This document shows positions 1 to 6,632 of a DNA stretch of 12,781 nucleotides, piece after piece. The stretch's first letter is position 1. Each line of letters starts with the position of its first letter. This stretch comes from Mucilaginibacter sp. (GTDB lineage Bacteria; Bacteroidota; Bacteroidia; Sphingobacteriales; Sphingobacteriaceae): assembly GCA_028288315.1 (NCBI GenBank), contig JAQBNY010000282.1, positions 1 through 12,781 on the forward strand, read 5' to 3'. A program made the position numbers and the translations under genes. The notes below the pieces were generated by a model. It was given only the letters and a program-made list of their open reading frames with translations. It was not told the DNA's origin and searched no databases.

Positions 1-215
1 TATTATATATGATAAGCCAAACAATAGTAAGCAATATTGTTACGCCGCTCATTCAAAAAAGAATGATAGATATACCGCCTGCTTTAACCATTTTAAGCCA
101 GGTAATTATGGGGACACTATGCGGTGCTTTGGGTGTTATTTTAGCTGTGCCGCTGCTGGCTATTATAATTATTTTGGTTGATGAGCTTTATGTAAAAAAA
201 ATCAACGACTTGTGA
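1..215 (+). CDS. AI-2E family transporter, C-terminal fragment
   Basis: This is the 3' end of a polytopic inner-membrane protein; the reading frame is open to the left edge, so the ATG at 9 is probably an internal methionine. The visible ~70 residues contain SNIVTPLIQKRMIDIPPALTI followed by a long hydrophobic helix (MGTLCGALGVILAVPLLAII) and a short charged tail. The 'V-P-L-I-x-x-x-x-x-x-I-P-P' stretch followed by 'G-x-L-G-x-x-L-A-x-P-L' is typical of the last part of AI-2E/PerM-type permeases (PF01594), which form oligomeric pores or exporters in the cytoplasmic membrane. The substrate cannot be told from this fragment; members of the family have been linked to AI-2 export and to Na+/H+ antiport. 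It is followed by a long inverted repeat at 230-270 that may end its transcript. Confidence 0.8.
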   Translation, partial: LYMISQTIVSNIVTPLIQKRMIDIPPALTILSQVIMGTLCGALGVILAVPLLAIIIILVDELYVKKINDL

Positions 216-229
216 TATAGTTACCAGCC

Positions 230-270
230 TTATTGTTTTATCACATTAATTAAATGTGATAAAACAATAA
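230..270. terminator. Long perfect hairpin between convergent genes
   Basis: Positions 230-247 pair without mismatch with 253-270 (18 bp), leaving a 5-nt loop. It lies 15 bp after the permease stop codon and downstream of the convergent icd gene, so it could end transcription from either side. It lacks a clean U-tract beyond the stem on either strand, although the stem itself is AT-rich. Its role as a terminator is inferred from position and stem quality. Confidence 0.5.
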
Positions 271-423
271 AAGCAAGCTGTTTAGGTTTACAATTGGTGC
301 ATACAATCACAAAAAATACTACTTATATAACTGTTAAACAAACAGATATAGGAAGATCACTTAGTTCCAAAGCTATAATATAAAGCGTATAATCCCCCCG
401 ACTCTTCGCGAAGCAGACATAAC

Positions 424-452
424 AAAAAAGGCCTATCATAACGATAGGCCTT
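424..452 (-). terminator. Intrinsic terminator of icd
   Basis: Positions 428-437 (AAGGCCTATC) pair perfectly with 443-452 around a 5-nt loop. On the reverse strand the stem is followed by a run of U (the A-tract at 424-429 on the + strand). It lies 24 bp past the icd stop codon and has the classic Rho-independent form. Confidence 0.85.
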
Positions 453-476
453 AACTTTATACTTTAAACTTTGAAA

Positions 477-1934
477 TTACTGTCCCTGTGCAAGGGTGTA
501 ACCAATTTTACCGCCAAATTTCATCAGGAATTCTACAGAACACACTTTAAAATCGGCAGAGAGATCAGCTGCTATAAGTAATATCTCTTTCTGGGTAATC
601 TCGGTTCCTTCTTTCTTTTCAAAACGGATGCGGTACTCGTTCACCAGCTCTGTAAAGATTGAGCCGGTTGGCCATACCTGCGTACCACGGTTTGATATCA
701 TCACCAACTGAAAGTTATCAGTTTGTTTTCTTTGTGCCAGTTCGGCCAGCTCATTAGGCTGCTTGCTCGATTCTACAAAAACATCCACCCCTACCATCTC
801 TTCTTTTACATTGGTGCTGGTAACGGTCAGTTTATTTTTTAAAGGGTGATCATGGTTAGCTTTCACTTCCATATCCGGCTGGGCAACAACAGCACCTTTT
901 GAAGGTACCTTACCTAAATTAGCAATAATGGCATCAGCAAATGTATCTGTGTTAGCAGCTGGGGTTGTCTTGTCGCCAAAATCGCCTGTATGTATACCTT
1001 GCTCTAAAGTGTAAAGCAATGCGTTTTCAATAGTTGCAGCGCCTGTAGTAAAGCCCAGGTAACGCAGCATTAATATACCTGATAATAACAGTGCTGTTGG
1101 GTTTGCTATACCACGGCCGGCAATATCAGGTGCAGTGCCATGTACAGCTTCAAAAATTGATATATTATCGCCAATGTTTGCAGATGGAGCAAAGCCTAAA
1201 CCACCTACTAAACCGGCACAAAGGTCAGATACAATATCGCCCTGTAAGTTAGTTAACACAATAGCCTGAAACATTTCAGGGCGCGAAACCAATTTCATAC
1301 ACAGGTCATCAACAATAATATCTGATGATTCAATATCAGGGTATTCCTTGGCAATCTCCTGGAAGGTTTCAAGGAAAAGGCCATCAGTTAATTTCATTAT
1401 ATTGGCTTTGTGTCCACAAGCCAGTTTGGTATAACCTTTACGGCGGGCCATTTCAAACGCATAACGGATAACCTGCGCCGAACCCGGACGGGTAATTATA
1501 CGGCGCCCAACAGCTACGTCATTGGTAAGCAAGTGCTCAATGCCCCCATAAGTATCTTCAATATTTTCACGAACAATAGTAAGATTAATAGGGATACCCG
1601 CTTTTGAAAAAACAGTGTCAACACCGTTTAATGAACGAAAATCGCGCTGGTTAGCATAAGTGTTCCATACTTTGCGGGCAGTAACGTTTATACTTTTTAC
1701 ACCTTTACCTTTTGGGGTTTCCATTGGGCCTTTAAACAATAAGCCAAGGCGCTCTATAGTTTCCTTTGCTGCTGCGGTCATTCCGGTAGAATGGCCTGCA
1801 TCAAAATAAGATTTGCCCATTTCTACATACTCATAATCGAGTTGTACGTTGGCGGCTTCAAATATACGGAGCACGGCTGCCATTATCTCCGGGCCTATAC
1901 CGTCACCTTTTGCTACTGCTATTTTGGTTTTCAT
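477..1934 (-). CDS. icd: Isocitrate dehydrogenase, probably NAD-dependent, with C-terminal extension
   Basis: Oxidative decarboxylation of isocitrate to 2-oxoglutarate in the TCA cycle; cytoplasmic. The 485-aa protein has an N-terminal KGDGIGPEI motif (residues 9-17), the substrate loop around 81-100 (SINVTARKVW...NQRDFR), the catalytic tyrosine in EDTYGGIE (Tyr129), the catalytic lysine in GHKANIMK (Lys176), and the metal-binding signature NLQGDIVSDL at 229-238 (Asp233, Asp237). The adenosine-binding loop reads HGTAPDIAGRGIANP (265-279). Asp270-Ile271 sit where NADP enzymes of the E. coli type have Lys-Tyr, which is the known NAD+-specificity pair of isopropylmalate dehydrogenases. Residues from about 385 on form an extra C-terminal domain, as in the longer Thermus/Rickettsia-type enzymes. 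It has its own promoter and terminator. Family identity is firm; cofactor choice is inferred from two residues. Confidence 0.93.
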   Translation of the reverse strand: MKTKIAVAKGDGIGPEIMAAVLRIFEAANVQLDYEYVEMGKSYFDAGHSTGMTAAAKETIERLGLLFKGPMETPKGKGVKSINVTARKVWNTYANQRDFRSLNGVDTVFSKAGIPINLTIVRENIEDTYGGIEHLLTNDVAVGRRIITRPGSAQVIRYAFEMARRKGYTKLACGHKANIMKLTDGLFLETFQEIAKEYPDIESSDIIVDDLCMKLVSRPEMFQAIVLTNLQGDIVSDLCAGLVGGLGFAPSANIGDNISIFEAVHGTAPDIAGRGIANPTALLLSGILMLRYLGFTTGAATIENALLYTLEQGIHTGDFGDKTTPAANTDTFADAIIANLGKVPSKGAVVAQPDMEVKANHDHPLKNKLTVTSTNVKEEMVGVDVFVESSKQPNELAELAQRKQTDNFQLVMISNRGTQVWPTGSIFTELVNEYRIRFEKKEGTEITQKEILLIAADLSADFKVCSVEFLMKFGGKIGYTLAQGQ

Positions 1935-1962
1935 GAAAATTTATGATATGTAAAAACAGCGG

Positions 1963-1970
1963 CAAATATA
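1963..1970 (-). promoter_or_regulatory. Bacteroidetes -7 element for icd
   Basis: Reading the reverse strand, TATATTTG matches the primary-sigma -7 consensus TAnnTTTG of Bacteroidetes and ends 28 nt before the icd ATG. I did not find a clear -33 TTG box, so the call rests on the -7 match and its position. Confidence 0.5.
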
Positions 1971-2000
1971 GGCGTTTTGGGGTGATTTTGAAACCTTTTA

Positions 2001-2576
2001 AGCCTTATTATTGTCTAATTGTAGCGATTTGTAATTATGGCGATTAATAGTATAAAAAACAATCTAAATTTAAAGGTTTTGCAAGCTAAATTTTAAGCCT
2101 TATTAGGATCTAATTGTGGCGATTAGTGGTACAAAAAACCAATCTCAATTTAGAAATTTTACAAGCTATAATTGCAAGTATTATTGAGGTCTAATTGTGG
2201 TCATTAATGGAATAAAAAACAACCTCTATTTAAAGATTTTGCAAGCTAAATTTTAAACCTTATTACGGTCTAATTGTGGCGATTAGTGGTACAAAAAACC
2301 AATCTCAATTTAGAAATTTTACAAGCTATAATTGCAAGTATTATTGAGGTCTAATTGTGGTCATTAATGGGATAAAAAACAACCTCTATTTAGAGATTTT
2401 ACAAGCTAAATTTTAAACCTTATTAGGATCTAATTGTGGCGATTAGTGGTGCAAAAAACCAATCTCAATTTAGAAATTTTACAAGCTATAATTGCAAGTA
2501 TTATCGAGGTCTAATTGTGGTCATTAATGGGATAAAAAACAACCTCTATTTAGAGATTTTACAAGCTATAATTGTA
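2001..2576. repeat. Tandem array of ~80-bp units with 160-bp higher-order period
   Basis: This gene-free stretch between icd and purK holds seven direct, adjacent units beginning at 2001, 2096, 2177, 2256, 2337, 2416 and 2497 (lengths 95, 81, 79, 81, 79, 81 and 80 bp). Two unit types alternate. Type A contains GTGGCGATTAGTGGTACAAA and type B contains GTGGTCATTAATGGRATAAA. Three A+B dimers of 160 bp (2096-2255, 2256-2415, 2416-2576) are nearly identical; the first two differ at about six positions, while A and B differ far more. The leading 95-bp unit is divergent and carries an internal ~16-bp duplication. All type A units contain a short hairpin, CTAATTG-TGG-CGATTAG. There are no unique spacers. 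The remaining flank (1971-2000) shows nothing recognisable. Confidence 0.95.
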
Positions 2577-2602
2577 AGCCTATATTTTAAAAAAGATTTA
2601 GG

Positions 2603-2610
2603 TAAATTTG
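2603..2610 (+). promoter_or_regulatory. -7 element for purK, very close to the start codon
   Basis: TAAATTTG matches TAnnTTTG and ends 10 nt before the purK ATG, so the 5' leader would be only a few nucleotides. It lies immediately downstream of the tandem array, so whatever the array does may act on this promoter. No clear -33 box is visible. Confidence 0.5.
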
Positions 2611-2620
2611 CAGCCTATAC

Positions 2621-3760
2621 ATGAAAGCATTTTACGGCGACTTACGATTAGGAATATTAGGCGGCGGCCAGCTTGGGCGCATGCTTATACAGCAGGCAAT
2701 AAATTATAACGTTACCGTAAAGGTACTGGACCCTGACCGCGAGGCACCATGCCGTCGTTTGTGTAACGAGTTCATTGTAGGCTCGTTAAGTGATTATGAA
2801 ACCGTTTATAATTTCGGTAAAAAGGTTGACATGCTTACTATCGAGATAGAAAAGGTTAATGTTGATGCCCTTGAGCAGCTGGAAAAAGAAGGTGTGCTGG
2901 TTTATCCGCAATCGCGTATTATCCGCCTGATACAGGATAAGGGCCTGCAAAAACAATTCTTTAAAGAGAACGATATCCCAACTGCCGAGTTTCAGGTAAT
3001 ATCATCGGTACAGCAATTAAAAGAAAGCACTATCCCCTTCCCCTATATTCAAAAACTGCGTCGAGATGGGTACGACGGCAAAGGCGTTTACAAGGTGACT
3101 GATGAAAGTTACCTGAAGGGTGCCTTCACAGAGCCGAGCCTTATTGAGCGCTGGGTTGATTTTGAAAAAGAGATAGGTGTAATAGTTGCCCGTAACGAGA
3201 ATGGCGAGGTAAAAACCTTCCCGATGGTAGAGATGGAGTTTAATCCGCAAGCTAATCTGGTGGAGTTTTTAATATCTCCCTCAACCCTGCCGTTTGAAGT
3301 ACAGCTGGAAGCCGAGAATATTGCCAAAAGAATAGCCGACACACTAAATATTGTTGGCCTGCTGGCGGTAGAAATGTTTTTAGATAAGAACGGCAAGATA
3401 TTGGTTAATGAGCTTGCCCCGCGCCCGCATAACAGTGGCCACCAAAGTATTGAAGGCAATGTGGTGTCGCAGTTTGAACAGCATTTAAGAGCAATATTTA
3501 ATCAACCTTTAGGTGATACCGCCTGCCTGAGCAACGCCATAATGATAAATATTTTAGGCGAAGCCGGATTCGAAGGCCCGGCCGTTTACCAGGGAATTGA
3601 AAAAGTTTTAAAATGCCCAGGCGTTTATGTACATCTGTACGGTAAAGCTTTAACCAAACCATTCAGGAAAATGGGGCATGTTACTATAATAGATAACGAT
3701 AGAGAAAAAGCGATAGAGAAAGCGCGTTATGTGCAGGAAACGCTAAAAGTTATAGCGTAA
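2621..3760 (+). CDS. purK: 5-(carboxyamino)imidazole ribonucleotide synthase
   Basis: ATP-dependent conversion of AIR plus bicarbonate to N5-CAIR in de novo purine synthesis; cytoplasmic. At 379 aa it has the usual family length. The N-terminal Rossmann-like domain carries LGILGGGQLGRML (10-22). The ATP-grasp domain shows EIEKV (75-79), the glycine-rich loop KLRRDGYDGKGV (145-156), ERWVDFEKEIGV (176-187) and the metal/ATP motif LVNELAPRPHNSGH (261-274), followed by SQFEQHLRAI (283-292). The ATG at 2621 is the first start compatible with the conserved N-terminus. purE, which encodes the next enzyme, follows 221 bp downstream in the same direction. The order purK-purE is the reverse of the common purEK operon, and a palindromic repeat separates the two genes. 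Confidence 0.97.
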   Translation: MKAFYGDLRLGILGGGQLGRMLIQQAINYNVTVKVLDPDREAPCRRLCNEFIVGSLSDYETVYNFGKKVDMLTIEIEKVNVDALEQLEKEGVLVYPQSRIIRLIQDKGLQKQFFKENDIPTAEFQVISSVQQLKESTIPFPYIQKLRRDGYDGKGVYKVTDESYLKGAFTEPSLIERWVDFEKEIGVIVARNENGEVKTFPMVEMEFNPQANLVEFLISPSTLPFEVQLEAENIAKRIADTLNIVGLLAVEMFLDKNGKILVNELAPRPHNSGHQSIEGNVVSQFEQHLRAIFNQPLGDTACLSNAIMINILGEAGFEGPAVYQGIEKVLKCPGVYVHLYGKALTKPFRKMGHVTIIDNDREKAIEKARYVQETLKVIA

Positions 3761-3781
3761 ACGAATAGATAAAAACCCATG

Positions 3782-3859
3782 TCATTGCGAGGTATGAAGC
3801 AATCCTCGATAGAAATTAGGTTACAAGCATGTAAAAGATTGCTTCGTACCTCGCAATAA
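3782..3859. repeat. Intergenic inverted repeat, TCATTGCGAGG type
   Basis: Positions 3782-3804 are the reverse complement of 3837-3859 at 21 of 23 positions, around a 32-nt AT-rich centre, so the RNA could fold into a long hairpin. The arm TCATTGCGAGGTATGAAGCA is of a kind I recall as a dispersed repeat in Bacteroidetes genomes, probably a REP/MITE-like non-autonomous element. It separates purK from purE and may act as a terminator or attenuator between them. Confidence 0.75.
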
Positions 3860-3981
3860 CGCTTTGAAATAAAACAACAAGCGCATTCTCAAACTTAATA
3901 GGATCGCTTATCTTAATTGTCATAATTATAGCATCCGGTGCCGTTTTAGGCTTTGTGTTAAATGCTCTATAAAAAAAAGAA

Positions 3982-4479
3982 ATGAATAAATTAGTTAAGG
4001 TAGCCATTATAATGGGCAGCAAATCGGACCTGAATGTGATGCAGGATGCCGCGGATGTTTTAAAGGAACTGGGTGTTGATTACGAAATAACAGTAGTATC
4101 GGCCCACCGCACGCCTGACAGGATGTTCAGCTACGCCCGTGCCGCTGCAGATCGTGGTATAAAGGTAATCATAGCAGGTGCTGGTGGCGCAGCGCATTTA
4201 CCGGGTATGGTGGCTTCTTTAACTCATTTACCGGTAATTGGGGTACCTGTAAAATCAAGCAACTCAATTGATGGCTGGGATTCTATCCTAAGTATTCTAC
4301 AAATGCCTAATGGTATCCCTGTAGCAACTGTGGCCCTTAATGCGGCTAAAAACGCAGGAATATTGGCAGCGCAGATTCTTTCTACCGCAGATGAATATCT
4401 GGTTGCTAATTTGATCGCTTTTAAAGAAAAATTAAAGCAAACTGTTGAAGCTTCGGCAGCGGAGATGGAGGGGAAATAG
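3982..4479 (+). CDS. purE: N5-carboxyaminoimidazole ribonucleotide mutase
   Basis: Class I PurE, which moves the carboxylate of N5-CAIR (the PurK product) to C4 to give CAIR; cytoplasmic, octameric in the family. The 165-aa protein shows the nucleotide-binding loop IIMGSKSD (9-16), SAHRTP (40-45) with the catalytic His42, GAGGAAHLPGM (66-76) and VPVKSSNSIDG (88-98), followed by LQMPNGIPVATVAL. The ATG at 3982 leaves the usual short lead into the first beta strand. An A-rich stretch precedes it without a Shine-Dalgarno sequence, as is common in Bacteroidetes. It lies downstream of purK and is followed by two palindromic repeats rather than a simple terminator. Confidence 0.97.
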   Translation: MNKLVKVAIIMGSKSDLNVMQDAADVLKELGVDYEITVVSAHRTPDRMFSYARAAADRGIKVIIAGAGGAAHLPGMVASLTHLPVIGVPVKSSNSIDGWDSILSILQMPNGIPVATVALNAAKNAGILAAQILSTADEYLVANLIAFKEKLKQTVEASAAEMEGK

Positions 4480-4506
4480 TTTAAAGTCGGCTGTAGAAAA
4501 AAGTGC

Positions 4507-4593
4507 TTGTCATGCTGAGCGATAGCGAAGCATCTATAGATAGTACAGCTGTTATGCATACCGACAGATCCTTCACTGCGTTCAGGATGACAA
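4507..4593. repeat. Intergenic inverted repeat, GTCATGCTGAGC family
   Basis: The left arm at 4507-4535 (TTGTCATGCTGAGCGATAGC then GAAGCATCT) pairs imperfectly with the right arm at 4566-4593 (AGATCCTTCACTGCG then TTCAGGATGACAA), around about 30 nt. The ends match well and the middle of the arms is variable. I recall this kind of GTCATxCTGA...AGATCCTTC repeat from intergenic regions of Bacteroidetes. It lies 27 bp after purE and could also terminate it. Confidence 0.75.
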
Positions 4594-4610
4594 AAAGCGC
4601 AATAAGGATG

Positions 4611-4673
4611 TTGTCATGGTGAGCCGGTTGAACCATTAGCGAATGTAAAAGTCTTCGACAAGCTCAGACTGAC
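4611..4673. repeat. Second, degenerate copy of the GTCAT-CTGAGC repeat
   Basis: TTGTCATGGTGAGCCGGTTG at 4611-4630 is related to the reverse complement of the right arm GTCTTCGACAAGCTCAGACT at 4651-4670, with several mismatches. It sits 17 bp after the previous element, giving a double repeat between purE and the convergent algH gene. The arm core CTGAGCTTGTCGAAG is shared with the element at 6527-6596. Confidence 0.6.
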
Positions 4674-4687
4674 TCGTCCTATTACTA

Positions 4688-5251
4688 TTAATTCAACATT
4701 GGGTTCTCCGGAAAATTAGCAATGTGGGCATAACGCTGGCCAAGGCTTATTACCACTTCTCTCCAAAGATTATGCTCATTATTACTAAATATGGTAGCTG
4801 CTTCAAATTTGTTGGCAACGATCCAGGCATCCTCACGTAATTCTTCATCAAGCTGATTTGGTGTCCAACCAGAGTAACCGGTAAAGAATTTGATTTCGTT
4901 TTCTTGTAGCCGGTAAGTATTTATCAATTCCTTTATCTGTTCAAAATCTCCACCCCAAAAAATACCATCCCATATCTCAATACCACCCTCAATTTTTTCA
5001 GGGCAGCAATGTATATAATGGAGGGTATTGGCCGCTACGGGCCCACCCATGTAAACAGGTATTTCTGAATAGGAAACGTCTGATAGGATGTCGCCAAGCA
5101 GATATTCGCTTTGGTGGTTCAATATAAACCCCATAGCCCCTGCCTCAGAATACTCTGTAAGCAAGATCACGGACCTTTTAAAATTAGGATCGGGCATGAA
5201 CGGTTCTGAAATAAGCAGCCTGCCCGCAGCCGGCGATATAGGACTAAGCAT
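4688..5251 (-). CDS. YqgE/AlgH family protein
   Basis: The 187-aa protein belongs to the YqgE/AlgH family (PF02622, DUF179), whose biochemical role is not settled; the name comes from an alginate regulator locus in Pseudomonas. Visible family motifs are GRLLISEPFMPDPNFKRSV (10-28), a hydrophobic strand with GAMGFILN (38-45), YMGGPV (67-72), and KFFTGYSGWTPNQLDEEL (121-138) before the aromatic DAWIVA segment. The length matches the family. It has no signal peptide or membrane segment, so it should be cytoplasmic. It is transcribed alone, convergent with purE and divergent from pdxH (107-bp gap). I leave the gene symbol empty because Bacteroidetes members have no agreed name. Confidence 0.93.
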   Translation of the reverse strand: MLSPISPAAGRLLISEPFMPDPNFKRSVILLTEYSEAGAMGFILNHQSEYLLGDILSDVSYSEIPVYMGGPVAANTLHYIHCCPEKIEGGIEIWDGIFWGGDFEQIKELINTYRLQENEIKFFTGYSGWTPNQLDEELREDAWIVANKFEAATIFSNNEHNLWREVVISLGQRYAHIANFPENPMLN

Positions 5252-5345
5252 AGGTTATAATTTTAATTAATAACACTAATTGTAAAAATATGTTCTTTAA
5301 TCATTAAAATGAAACATATACAATATGTACGGTATAATTAATTTG

Positions 5346-5353
5346 TAAGTTTG
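5346..5353 (+). promoter_or_regulatory. -7 element for pdxH, implying a leaderless mRNA
   Basis: TAAGTTTG matches TAnnTTTG and ends only 5 nt before the pdxH ATG at 5359. If it is the -7 element, transcription would start at or next to the A of the ATG. No strong -33 box is visible at the expected distance, so the call is tentative. Confidence 0.45.
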
Positions 5354-5358
5354 CGATA

Positions 5359-6006
5359 ATGGACCAAAAAGATATAGAAAATTTAAGACAGGACTACAGC
5401 GCGGCTTCGCTTAGCGAAACTGATGTTGATGCCAACCCAATGCGCCAGTTTGATAAATGGTTTAACGAAGCCATAAATTACAAAGTACACGAGCCTAATG
5501 CCATGACGCTGGCCACCGCAACACATGATGGTCGCCCATCTGCAAGAATTGTTTTGTTGAAAGGATTTAGCGAAGATGGCTTTAAATTTTATACTAACTA
5601 TTTAAGCCGCAAGGGTAAAGAAATAAGCAAAAACCCGCTTGGCGCGCTGGTATTTTTTTGGGGTGATATGGAAAGGCAAATACGTATTGAAGGTACTATT
5701 GAAAAGCTGGACAGAGATTATTCTGAAAAATATTTTCACACGCGCCCAAAACTGAGCCAAATAAGTGCTATGGCATCGCCGCAAAGCCAGGAAATTTCTG
5801 ACCGTGAACAACTGGAGCAAAAGATAGCGCAACTGGAAGCGGAATATACCGATACAGAAGTCCCTAAACCATCATTTTGGGGTGGTTATATTTTAAAACC
5901 ACGCCTAATAGAATTTTGGCAGGGCCGTAGGAGCCGTTTGCATGATAGAATAGTTTATAAGAAAACCGATAACAAAAACTGGAAAATTGTTCGCCTGGCA
6001 CCATGA
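5359..6006 (+). CDS. pdxH: Pyridoxamine/pyridoxine 5'-phosphate oxidase
   Basis: FMN-dependent oxidation of PNP or PMP to pyridoxal 5'-phosphate, the last step of vitamin B6 synthesis and the core of salvage; cytoplasmic homodimer. The 215 aa closely match the usual ~218 aa. Visible motifs are PNAMTLATATHDGRPSARIV (46-65), the FMN-site LLKGFSEDGFKFYTNYLSRKG, VFFWGDMERQIRIEG (98-112), SAMASPQSQ (136-144), and the C-terminal signature WGGYILKP...IEFWQGRRSRLHDR (174-197) with the substrate-binding Arg and His. The stop codon overlaps the nuoC start (ATGA at 6003-6006), so the two are almost surely co-transcribed and translationally coupled even though the pathways are unrelated. Confidence 0.97.
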   Translation: MDQKDIENLRQDYSAASLSETDVDANPMRQFDKWFNEAINYKVHEPNAMTLATATHDGRPSARIVLLKGFSEDGFKFYTNYLSRKGKEISKNPLGALVFFWGDMERQIRIEGTIEKLDRDYSEKYFHTRPKLSQISAMASPQSQEISDREQLEQKIAQLEAEYTDTEVPKPSFWGGYILKPRLIEFWQGRRSRLHDRIVYKKTDNKNWKIVRLAP

Positions 6007-6500
6007 GTTTTGATGATATTAAGTTATTGCTTACCAACAAGTTTGGCGAGAGTGTAATTACCGGCGAAGAATATACCGGTATGCAACCTGCCCTGCTTAT
6101 TGACCCTGACAGGATTGCGGAGGTTTGTTTAGAGCTGCGCGATAATCCAAAAACATACTTTGATTTTCTGTCATGCCTTACAGGTATAGATTATGGTATT
6201 GATTCTGGCCGCTTTGGGGTAGTTTACAACTTATCATCCATCCCATATCATTTGCAGCTTACTTTAAAAGTAAGTAAGGAAAACAACAGGAATGAAGAAG
6301 AATTGCCATCTTTCCCAAGCGTCACCTCTGTTTACCGCACTGCAGACTGGCATGAGCGTGAAGCATTTGACCTGGTAGGCATATTTTTTGAAGGTCATCC
6401 GGATCTGCGCAGGATATTATTACCCGACGATTGGGAAGGTTATCCGTTAAGAAAAGATTATAAAACAGCGGAGTATTACAAAGGGATAAAGATAGATTAG
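6003..6500 (+). CDS. nuoC: NADH-quinone oxidoreductase subunit C (30 kDa)
   Basis: Peripheral-arm subunit of respiratory complex I on the cytoplasmic side of the inner membrane; it packs against NuoD and has no cofactor of its own. The 165-aa protein ends with the family signature YRTADWHEREAFDLVGI (111-127) and HPDLRRILLPDDWEGYPLRK (132-151), followed by DYK. Its start overlaps the pdxH stop by 4 nt. It is not fused to NuoD, unlike in E. coli. nuoB, the usual upstream neighbour, is absent and pdxH is in its place. A palindromic repeat lies between this gene and nuoD. Confidence 0.95.
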   Translation: MSFDDIKLLLTNKFGESVITGEEYTGMQPALLIDPDRIAEVCLELRDNPKTYFDFLSCLTGIDYGIDSGRFGVVYNLSSIPYHLQLTLKVSKENNRNEEELPSFPSVTSVYRTADWHEREAFDLVGIFFEGHPDLRRILLPDDWEGYPLRKDYKTAEYYKGIKID

Positions 6501-6526
6501 CATTGATTTTAAATAAATGTTAAGGG

Positions 6527-6596
6527 GTCATGCTGAGCTTGTCGAAGCATAGTGTGAGGGCCTCTGCCACAGAGCCTTCGACAAGCTCAGGCTGAC
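6527..6596. repeat. Inverted repeat between nuoC and nuoD
   Basis: The left arm GTCATGCTGAGCTTGTCGAA (6527-6546) and the right arm around 6574-6596 (GCCTTCGACAAGCTCAGGCT then GAC) are reverse complements at about 19 of 23 positions, around a ~23-nt centre. It belongs to the same family as 4507-4593 and 4611-4673. Because it sits inside a probable operon, a transcript hairpin here could lower nuoD expression relative to nuoC or mark an RNA-processing site. Confidence 0.8.
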
Positions 6597-6632
6597 AACG
6601 TAATTTAATTAGGTTCCGAAATCCGAAATAAA

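Noticed and set aside
404..413. Perfect 10-bp palindrome CTTCGCGAAG
   Set aside because: It has no spacer, is not repeated in the window and has no gene start nearby; too short to call an operator.
2001..2576. CRISPR array
   Set aside because: Units are ~80 bp and directly adjacent, with no unique spacers and no cas genes nearby; it is a satellite-like tandem repeat.
2436..2624. 62-codon forward reading frame before purK
   Set aside because: It lies almost entirely in the tandem repeat, contains no recognisable protein pattern, and overlaps the purK start.
3816..4022. 68-codon reverse reading frame between purK and purE
   Set aside because: It covers half of a palindromic repeat and the start of purE on the opposite strand; it looks like a chance frame.
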